This document shows, piece by piece, positions 27,486-37,500 of a DNA stretch of 64,000 bases. Location: positions 52,316,252 to 52,380,251 of the forward strand of contig CM019237.1 in NCBI GenBank assembly GCA_009741485.1. Direction: 5' to 3'. A model generated the notes under the pieces. The model was given only the letters and a program-made list of their open reading frames with translations, was not told the origin of the DNA and made no database searches. Origin of the DNA: Malurus cyaneus samueli. Taxonomy: Eukaryota; Chordata; Aves; Passeriformes; Maluridae. Positions within the stretch are counted from its first letter, which is position 1. Each line of letters opens with the position of its first letter. The position numbers were made by a program, and so were the translations under genes.

Positions 27486-30400
27486 CTCTCATCCCCCATC
27501 AACACAATTTATGGTCTAGGGCTGATTCTTACTGTGCTGTGCATTACTCTTGACATGTGAGCATAGGGGAGACATGCTCACAGTGTGCTTCTTGGCCTCA
27601 ACTCACTAAAAAAAACATGAAAAACCTCCTTCAGCTTTTGGGGCACAAATTTGTGACAGACCTGTAAGGAATGCCCATGCACAGCCCTTTCCCCTGTTTG
27701 ACACCAGCTCCCTCACTTTCATTGTGTTAAACTCACTCAAAATCTCAAGAGCTGCCTTTCCACCCCTCTCTTTTTTCTCCCTGTTATACTGATAAGCCTC
27801 TATAAAAGCCCTTGAACACCTCAACATGAGTCATGCACATAGTTACCAGGGCCTTGGAGCAAGTCTCAACCCACTCTAAAATCTGACAAATTGGTTTTCT
27901 TTAATTTCTGGCATATTAAGTATTTAGGGATTACTTTCAATCCCCTGTCAAAGATCTGACTTCAACACTGATAAATCATATAATTCTTCAAAGACATGAC
28001 AGCAGAGTTATAGCTGCCTCTCTGTAGAGGCCTCAATCATTGCTTTCACACACAGGAAAACACTTTCCACGAGCTGTGTTTTTTAGGCAGCACTTGATTT
28101 CACCTACAAAAGGACAGTTTGCATAAACTGAAAGAAAAATAGAGTCAGAAACTTAATCCCACTCATAAATCTGGGCAACCCATTTGAAAGGAAGCTGTGA
28201 ATACCATCATCAAGTCAAGAGTGAACATAAACACTCCTTTTACTGCAAGTGTATAGAAATTCCTTGATGTTAAAGTGATACCATGCTTTCTTCCCCTCTT
28301 CTGTTGTTTCCTTGCAACTGAGGCAACCTCAAGTGCTTCACTGAGGATAGAAATTTTTATTCTGCTCAAGTGTTTTTAGCAATAGCAGGAGCAGCCCACA
28401 GGCAGCTCTAAGGGATGCAGAAAAAACAAGTGACCTTTTTACAAAACAGGCTTCCAAGGACTGACTTCCACCTTGCAGTGCCATGAGGAAACAAAGCTGA
28501 TGCAATTGCAGCCTGTCTCCTCCAAGAATCTTGTCCTCTCCCCAGGCAGAAATGCCTGATTCCATTATTAGCCAGTTTAGAGCATTTGGAGGGGGAGGGA
28601 TCTTATGGATACCTTGAAAATTACGTTATTTCAGGATTTCTTGAAACCAGAAGTCAGCTAAAGGACAGAAATTCAAAACCATGTCCCCACTGAGGGAGGG
28701 AAAAACCAAAAACCAGCCCTGCTCAGCTCCTGGCTGCCCTTCCCCGTGGAAAATACGGCAGAGGATGTAGCTGAGATCATTAAGTCAGAAGAAAGAGAAC
28801 TGCAGAAAAACCTGAAGGAAACCAGACTCCATCAGCTGCACCACTCAGACAGCAATTTGTTTAGTCAATTGCCGAAGTAAAACAAACATCGAAAGAAAAA
28901 CATCTGGGTGGAGAAATTAGTGAGAACGATCTGGCTGTAAATTTCCTTCATTTCCCCCATCAGTCAACAGCCTGTCGGCTTGTGCTGCACAGAAAGGCAC
29001 AGGGGTTCAGCTGTTTTTTGCTTTTTGAAGCGAGCTTTAGGACTGGCTTTACAAACAAGCAGAACTGAGGGAGGGAGGGAGAACAGTCCCATTCTCAGCA
29101 CTTCTGGAAGTGCCTAAGGGGCAAGGAGATGCTCTGCACACCTGAACCCAGCCGGCCTCTCATCCGCTGGGCAATGCTGCACTCTGCTCTGCAGCTTCCT
29201 CATCACTCCCAGGCACGACTGAATTCACTCTCCACATTGGAAAGATCCACAGCTGGATCACATGGAAATGTGATTTTTTTTTTTTTCTTTCTCTCCAGCA
29301 GAGAAGACAGAAACCATCTAACACAAAGAGCTAATGGCAACAGCATCTGTGTTAGTGGAGGGACAGCACTGGGTTTAGCAGAGATCTTTGAGCCAAATTC
29401 AGGGCTGGTGCCAGGGGAGAGGAGCTCTGTCCCAAACTGTCACATCAGCTGAGAGCAAGGCTAAACTGAGCCCATTGAGTGAAAGAAAAACCATTTTGAG
29501 GTTATTACAGCGACTGGTTTGAGACCCTGCTGTGGGAAGGCAGCAACGCCGGCTGAATGCAAACGCCGGGCCCGGGAGCAGCAGCTCCCTGCAGCAGGCG
29601 CTGTAAATAAGATTCTGTCAGCCTGACCTTTGTAAACCTTGTGCTCCTTGTTTGGTACATATCCCACCCCCTCTTTAAAAATCACACGAGGCTGGAACTT
29701 GGCAGGCCAGTCTCCATCCTGCCCTGCGGTTTGTGCAAACCTCAGCTCTGCTCAGACTTCTCCCTTTGACCAAAAAAGGGCAGAAGGAAAAAAAACCCAA
29801 AACAACAGCAAGGATTTTGCCAAAAGATTTCAGCCAACAGCTCCTTTGCCATGAAGGACAGCTCAGAGTGATATCAGTTGACAGGATTTCTAACATCCTC
29901 TTTGAAGTGACAGTCCATATTGGTATTAACAGCTGGAGAGAGATGCAGTTTTAATGATGTTTTAAAGGTTTTCAGGTTTCACAATGAATTTAACAGGTGT
30001 AAAGGTAAAAGTTCTGCTTTATGGGCAACTCCAGCACCTTCTTCCATCTCCCTTCCCACAGGGCACACTGTTCCAAACAAAACCTTCCTACAGCAGAGCA
30101 TCTTTATTCAAGCCAACATAGCGTTCTTATTCCTAAAGGAATTATTCAATAATTAATAACTTTGAAAATATAAACATTTAATATTTTTTCAGGGTTTATG
30201 AAATATGATATTTCATTTTAAAAAACCCAAACATTTTGAATTTATTCTTTTTTCCTTACTTTCAAAGAATTTGATATGCAAAACCAAAAGATGGCACTTC
30301 AGAAAGTGAAATCATTGGAGTAAATTCTTTCTTCTCACATTTTAGCTCTCCCTACGAAAAAGAAACCAACACAACTACTAATATGGAATAGTGAGGGTTT

Positions 30401-32007
30401 GTCTGAGCAGGAAAGCTTTATCTTCTAGATGTGTAGCTGTAACTCTAAGTACTTGAGTTCTTTTAATACAATCTTTTCCAGCTCAGTTTAATCAGTTTGC
30501 AATGTCATAAGATGCGTTTTAAAGAGGAAAAGAAAACCATAATTTAAAAAAAAAAAAAAAGAAAGCTTGTAGCAAAACAACAGCATTCACATGGGTAGTT
30601 AAAACCAAATTTACCCTTGGTATGATGAAACTTTCATGTTTAAACTTTTCCATGTAGACAGTTTCTCAGAAGAAACATAAGGGTTTGGGAGGGAAGTGGG
30701 GTGGGAAGTGAAAATAATTTCCCAGTGCTAAGTAGGATGAAAAATAGATGCAAGTAAAGACAAAGTGTAAGAAACAGCTTTCCCTCAGATGTTGTTTCTT
30801 TTTCCTTTCTACTCTTTCCCCATTTGTTTTAAAGAAAGGGAAAAAAAGAAATAAAACCTGAGGCAGCCACTTAAAGATAAAAAACCAACATGATTCAAAC
30901 TAATAAAATTGGGGGTGGGGAGGGGGTGCATCATTATTTTGAAGAAAAGGAATGAAAAGAAGCCCAACCCTTTTACTGATGCTTATCACAGATACCAAAA
31001 ACTTGACTTTGTAATTAATTTGCACTTGGCAACACAGGAGTGACATGGTTGTGGCACACAGGAACATACAAGTTCCTTTCTTCCATCGCATTCGTGATTT
31101 TCCCAACAGGCAAGTTTCCAGGATTCTGCCTTCCAGAAATCGGCCATGCGTTTATTGCAACAGTGCAAGCAAGAACCTCTCCCACAGTTTGCATAGGACT
31201 CCACGCACCAGCAGCCAATTTGCAGGCATATCTCTACAGGTTTCTAGGCAACTCCAACACAACAGGCTTTTCCTCGAATTTAATGGAAGTCAAAGGTGGA
31301 AAACTCATACGCTGGACAATTCAGCAGAAAATGTGCTACCACCAGGCTTCCTCTATGTCAACTCAAACTGTTCTGAAACTGGCTGGCAAGATATCAAGGT
31401 GTGGACTCCAGGGCTGCCAGTACTGCCAGCTTCAGACATTGAAAAAACAATGAATCAGGCCACCAAAATACTGTTCTTAAGTCACCTTTTGCCTGCTGAG
31501 TTTTCTGGGGTTACTGGGAAAAGATCTAGATTTCCTTTGCAGCAGAGAAGGGGGCTGGAAGTTAAAATTGCCAAGCAATTACTTGATTCCACGTTCTGGG
31601 GATTTAATAGATACAAAAAACAACCTCATAAAAAAATTACCTTTGTGGTATAGACTGTAAAGCTGAACCATTCTAGGCTATTTGGGATGTTGCAGGAGAC
31701 CCTTAATCCTGCCAAACATGCTAAACATGTACAGAGAATTATTGGACATTTGTTCCCCATTTCCTCTAAGAAGGAGTGACAAGAGAGTGCCTTAGGCAGG
31801 GGCAGCACAGAGAAAAAAGACAGTCAAAATTTCCATTGTACAAGACCACCCAAAAAGAAAACAGAAGATAGCGCATCCTTCAGTGGTGTCCTTTGGTGTT
31901 TCAGATAAGGATAAAGGGACATTTCTTTCCCCAGTTTCAGAATCACATCTGTATAAATGTAGCACACACTTGTAGGAAAAAGTGTCTAAAGCTAGAAGTA
32001 AAGCAAA
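27486..32007. other. Intergenic region with an unexplained open interval
   Basis: AT-rich sequence without recognisable gene families. Poly-A at about 30546-30560. The only notable part is about 31040-31653, where long open frames coexist on the plus strand (listed separately). Confidence 0.5.
31045..31653 (+). other. Unrecognised open frame of 202 codons, coding status unknown
   Basis: A 202-codon plus-strand frame lies in otherwise stop-rich DNA, with a second plus frame open for 137 codons over 31040-31453. The predicted protein shows no signal peptide, membrane segment or family motif I recognise. There is no obvious promoter island, and the frame ends in a basic tail. The several simultaneously open frames suggest low stop-codon density rather than coding selection. 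It could be part of a non-coding RNA, a decayed insertion or chance. Confidence 0.2.
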
Positions 32008-32140
32008 ATAGCCAGGGCCACCCTCACAGGGAAGAATTTTTTCCTAATGTCCAACCTAAACCCACCCTCTTCCCATTTGAAGCCATTCCCCCTTGTCCTG
32101 TTGCTACATGCTCTTTTATAAAGTCCCTGTCCACCTCTCT
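32008..32140 (-). mobile_element. Short CR1 LINE fragment (minus orientation)
   Basis: Internal CR1 piece: 'gccagggccaccctcacagggaagaattttttcctaatgtccaacctaaacc' followed by the 'ccattcccccttgtcctgttgctac' block. The 3' terminal part is missing. Confidence 0.85.
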
Positions 32141-34187
32141 CTTTTCTGCTTTTATCAAAAAGCATTTACCCAATAAGCTGTCATATGGCTCATTATGAGC
32201 TCAGTAATTATACAACGGTGAGAATTGCAGGGAGGCTCCAGAGAAGTTTTTAAAATCTAATTATTTTAAGCTTCCCTAGCCCATTCGTGCAAACTTTTAG
32301 TAAGTTTATATCCAGAACACCACAACCGCATGCAGCATGAAAATATTCTACTTCACCTGATTCTACAGAGAAAATGTAAAACATCTGCAGCTGTCAAAGC
32401 CAGGAGGTCAGATATTACTAAGGAGGGACTGGACCCAATTAGGTGAAACACTCACTGGCATTCCCCTACCCGAAACACAGGTGTGTCCATAGGCTTTGGA
32501 TCCCTGAACTGGGCAGATGCTGCACTTCCAGGGGTGGTTTGGACTATGTCAGCTCACAGCAACCAAGGGATCTCAGAGTATTCCCATAATTTCAGAGGAC
32601 ACTGATGATTCATGCATGGTTACATGGCAATATTTACTCAGCTCTCAGGAGGCAAATTCATTAGGAGGGATTAGTCAGCTGTCAAGCACCCATTCCCTGG
32701 CATAGGAATGATATTCCCTAAATAAAAGCCCTCATCTGCAACTTGAACTTCTGCCCCACCACCTATCCCTTCTTTTCATAGGCGGTGGATGAGGACTTGT
32801 CATTGTTTTCAGGGATTGCAGAAGGAAGGAACACGGGAGACGTTGACAGTGAAAAATGGAGTGGTGAGTGTGGCGACTTGTTTCTCAGCACAACTGAGCA
32901 TAACCAAAGAAACACAAACTTTTGATTATTCAGAGCCAATCATGATTGCAATGGAAACAGATTTTGCTGGATGAAGATTCGTGTCTGGCCAAGAGCATGC
33001 AACAATTACAAGCATATTCACAGAGCTCTGCACAGCTATAAGTAGGGCAAGTGAGTTTCTGTTTTTTCCAGAGTAAAGGAACACACTGCAGCCCCTAGCA
33101 AACCAGTCTTTTGATAGATATCACATAATTTTTGTCCTTACATAAGATTTGTATCACCATTTCTTGCTTTATCCAAAGCACACTCCCCTCATGGCTAAAA
33201 TGGAAGGGTTCTGCACAATGGGGCATGACAGAAAGCTTGGCAACTACTGCAAACACATCCACAAACAGAAGGAAGAAAATACTTGTTTAAAACCAGCAGA
33301 GCGAGACCTGATTCTTTGATAAATGGCCGCTGAATTTGTTGGGCCAAAGCAAAGCAGGCTGTGGTTTTCAAGCCATCCTGCTGTCAGAGCTGTACCAATA
33401 AAGGAGCACTCCCTGCCCTGTTCCTGCAGTCATCAGGCTCCAAAACATCATCGCTGCCTACTCAGTTGTTTCAGCTGGGTTGGTAAATGCTATTTTCTTC
33501 CTGTATGCTTTGAAATAAAGCTGTCCTAAGCAGGACAGACCAAGCATGTTGTGTGCACTGCTAATCTAAACCCATTCACAGGTTTATGAGAGCCCTTATT
33601 ACTGCTTTTATTTTCTCTTGAAGAAGCAGCATCAAATGTAGCAAACCAAAAGTCCAGCCCTTGACACTACAAAGCAAAGAACAGTGAGTCTCAGCCTGCT
33701 TCTGTCCCCACTATCAATGCAATTTGCCATATTCACCTTTCCCTTTTCTACCACTACACCACAAAATCCTGGTGGGTCAGGTTACTGCGCTGTTCACCTG
33801 GCTCTACCCTAAGCCATATGTTGGAGGCCCCCCCTGATGAGGCCTTAGTGTAGCATTTCACCTCTGAGTGGGCTTTTATCACAACAGAAGCAGAGATGGG
33901 AGCAACAGCAAGGCTGAAGGAAACTGGGTTTAAAAGCATCAGAGGCAGCTTTGTGCCATGAGGTATTTTCCCGTGGAAATCCTTCAGCTGAACAGAGCAG
34001 CGATGGTGAGTACCGGGGCTTCCTAAAGCCCAGAGCCCTCTCCAAATGTCACTGTGGCCTAAAGAGACCCTTAAGGTAACCATTGCAATGAGAAGCATCA
34101 GACATTTGGCAGTGTTCTGCTTCCCTGGGACATGGAGCTGGCTGATCTGAAGAGCACATGCACATGGGTTTTCTCTTTCCTCTACAG
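32141..34187. other. Upstream region of the dystroglycan-like gene
   Basis: No CpG island is visible here, unlike at ITPR2, INTS13 and FGFR1OP2. The real promoter and non-coding first exon of the dystroglycan-like gene should lie here or further left. One candidate donor, ATG|GTGAGTACC with exon end at 34005, would leave a 182-base intron before the acceptor at 34187. This is unproven. Confidence 0.4.
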
Positions 34188-34222
34188 CTCCAGTAGCAGC
34201 ACCTGGCTGCCAGCAATGCTGG
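34188..34222 (+). other. 5' UTR part of first coding exon, after a strong splice acceptor
   Basis: The sequence 'tttctctttcctctacag' ends at 34187 and is a textbook acceptor directly before the start-codon exon. The start codon therefore lies in the second or a later exon of the transcript. This matches DAG1, whose first exon is non-coding. An upstream ATG at 34215 opens only a six-codon frame. Confidence 0.7.
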
Positions 34223-34513
34223 ATGAGGATGGATGATGCCTGCAGGGCCCCACAGCACACCCAGCACAGCTCTCCAGCCTCGGGGTCCCCTTTGCTGCCG
34301 GGGCTGAGGGTGTTGCCCCTGCACCCTCTTCTCTTTGCACTCCTGTCTGTGTGTGTGAGCTCCCCAGCTGAGGCTGTCAAGGGACTGAATAACAGATGGG
34401 AAGAAACCAAGAGCCTGCAAGGAATAATCCCAGATGCAACTGTCCTCATGGGAAAAATATTCTATTATCCAATGCCAGTATTTGCCTTTCAGGGAACAAT
34501 AACCCAGTACAAG
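34223..34513 (+). CDS. Dystroglycan-like coding exon 1 (residues 1-97)
   Basis: Encodes MRMDDACR, an unusually long (about 30-residue) stretch before the hydrophobic signal core PLLFALLSVCV, and the first strands of the cadherin-like domain (IIPDATVLMGKIFYYP, aligning with the DAG1 GIPDGTAVVGRSFRV segment). A second in-frame ATG is at 34229. The exon ends in phase 0 after ITQYK with donor GTAATG. By alignment this is the same codon position as the single coding-region intron of DAG1. Confidence 0.9.
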
Positions 34514-37500
34514 GTAATGCTATTCAATACATTTCTTGGTACAGTCCTGCAGCAAAGACTTCATGTTTAAAATGAACTCGCTAAAAATCTCCTTCCAGAA
34601 AGTGCCTCAGATGTATTAGAAATAGGTAGAACTGATGGCAAAAATATCACATCATTCACTGCCAATGCAGCAGTTCCCTACTGAGCAAATAATCTACACA
34701 CATGTTTTATCTACCCGCAGTCCAAATAATGCAGGGTCTTGGAAATGGGCAGTAAGTGTTGCCACTATGCTAAAAAGCACCCAAATCAAGCACTATGCAA
34801 ACAATCAAGGCACTGTGGCTTCTAAGATTTACAAATGGATCATCTGTGACAATTCCTAGACTTGTGTCCAGCTAGAGCTTGCAGTATGTTAAACTGGAGT
34901 AGTAACACCATTTCGTATCACTAATTCTGTTTCTCTGCCATCCTTTTATGGGGCAGGTCGCTTTAGCCAGTGGTGCAGATCTGCCAAAATGGTTGGAATT
35001 CAACCCCAATACAAGCACACTGCAAGGACTGCCGATGGCAGGGGAGGGAGGAATGTACCTGCTCAACATCACTGCCTCTGGAGGAGCATATGGCCAGGGA
35101 ACACCAAGAGCTGCTGCAAATTTCACCATCCACGTGCAGGACAGCAGTTTATCCTTGGAAATGCAGAACTTGAACCACACGCCAAACAGCTACCAGTGAG
35201 TACTGCTGGCCTCTATGGCTTCTGCTCTAATCAGTGGGGGGAGGGAAAAACAATTTTTAAAAAAGAGATGGGTGCTCCCTAACTGACACGGGGTGGGTTT
35301 GTTTCTGCTGCCGAACTGCAACATCAGGGAACCAAAACCAAAACAAAATCCCACAAACTATTGAACATGTATCTAAAAGCAGAAGGTTTTGTTGTCCCAG
35401 AGCAACAGTACACAGCAAATATGGGCATGTAGACTGCAATCCCAGCAGCACTGGGACACTGATTCTCCACTGTACAGGTGGCATCCAGCCTCCATGCTCC
35501 AGTTCCTATCTCTTCTGTCAGCAGGGAGAGAGGCAGGCTCCCAGTGGGGCTCCAAATTGCTACACAAGGCAGTTTGCTACCACTGTTGTTACTTGATAAA
35601 TGTAAGTAACCACATTTGATACCTAACGGACTGGGAATATCTCTGAAGTGAATTACCTCCATAATGAGGACAGTGGTTGGAAAATCCAGATCATGCTGCT
35701 GTCTTCTCCACAAGCAGTGGGATCAAACAGTGATCAGTGAAGTTAAGGGAATGGGAAATATTCATAGATCCAAGGAGAAGGAAGTTTTGGATTAAGAGGT
35801 AAAATTTTGTACAATGATTGATTAAATTCAAACAGGGATCTTCAAAAAACAGGGGGGTAAAAGCATGACTCTTAACCACTGCAATTCTTTCAACATCAGG
35901 TGTGGGAAGGAAGCTCCCATCACTTCAGCTGAAATCATTCTCTCCACTGGAGCAGAAACCCTGGAAGTGCAGGAACGCCTGTCCATGGTGTGCAGGCTGG
36001 CCGAGTACCTGCACCTGCCCAGCTCCCTGCTGACCCTGCTGCAGCACACAGAGCCAGCAGCAAGGGGTTCACACATCCTGGCTGAGGACACCGGGCACAT
36101 TGACCTCCCGGCCAGACACTACGTGCGGCTCTCCTGGCCTGTCAAGTGTGGAGCCTTTGCCATGCTCCATGAGCTCATCCAAGTCCTGCAGCACAACGTG
36201 AACTCACAGCACCTCTCACAGCTGCTAGGGTATGACATTGCAGGTTGGAGAATACTCAGGAGAGGGAATTATGAAAGAAATTCTCCAAGACGACATCGCA
36301 GGCAATTAATGATCACACCAACACCTGCATTAAAACCAACTAGAATTATCCAGAGACCAGCTGCAGGAGAGGCTTCCAGGCCTATGTTCTTTGCTGTGCC
36401 AAGCCATTTGTTCACACAGCTTGTGGTATCCCCTACTCAGAGCTTATCAACTTTCTGTGGAGAAAGTATAACAATGGCAAGCTACAAGATGCAGGATAAT
36501 ATCCACCTTGCAAGTCAAGAAAGCTTGGTCACCTTAGAAATGGACTTAGCACAGGACACACCAAGTAACCCATCAGCATCCATTATGTTTGCAGACTCTC
36601 ATTTTCCAGATCTTTCACCTTCACTGATGACTGAAACAAGGCTTCTCATCTCTGAACTGGAAGTGCTGCCTAGTAAAACTTCTGGTACATCCTTGCTGTT
36701 AGAACAGGCAGAGCCTCCCGTGCTTGAGACAGAGTCATGTTTCCTTTCTAGTCAAACAGAAGTGCCCACATACCATTTCCCACAGGACATCACTTCAGGC
36801 ACAGAGCAGCCTTCCAGGCCCATGTACATATCGGTTATAAACACTCTTCAGGAAAGATCCCACAGCTCAGCAGTGGCATTTTCTCCCAAGACTGAATTAC
36901 ACCCTTTTTTGCCAGGAGCAATATCTGTGTCAGAAGTGCCAGATCACAGTGATGAGGTAAAAAGCCGCTTTCCAGAACCTGAAAAGCTTTCTGGTATATC
37001 CCTCTCTCCACTCTGTCCAGAAGCATTCCCTTCACTATTCCAAAAAACTTCAGTAAGAGCCGCAACTTTGTCTGATGTCACATCTCCCATCGATGACACA
37101 TTCCCAGCTGTTGTAGCAAGAAGCAGTCTGAGCCAAGTGTTCACTAAGGGCTGTGAACCTCAGTCTAAACCTTTTATAACTATCCCACAGCCCGGTGGCT
37201 TTCCATTTGCTGGAGAGAAAAGCACAGCTTCTTCTGTAGCCCAGAGAGAAGCACAGACCCTCTCCTCCAAACTGATTTCCAGTCCTGAAGCCTCAGCCAG
37301 CCTTCCTCACACATCAACCATCAGTGTCCCTTGTAAAGCTGAAGTGTCTCCTGAACCAAGTCTGATCACTCTGTCCCACCCTGACACCACTCCAGTTCCT
37401 ATTATGCCAGAAGACTTTTCCACCTTTCACATGCTGGAGTTATCCCAACCAACAAATGCACTCCCTCCTTCTGACAGCAGCAGCGTGCTCAGAGCAGAGC

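Noticed and set aside
33754..34449. 231-codon antisense open frame overlapping the first dystroglycan-like coding exon
   Set aside because: It lies opposite a well-supported coding exon and its GC-rich flank, shows no known domain and no supporting splice or promoter context. Kept only as a chance frame.
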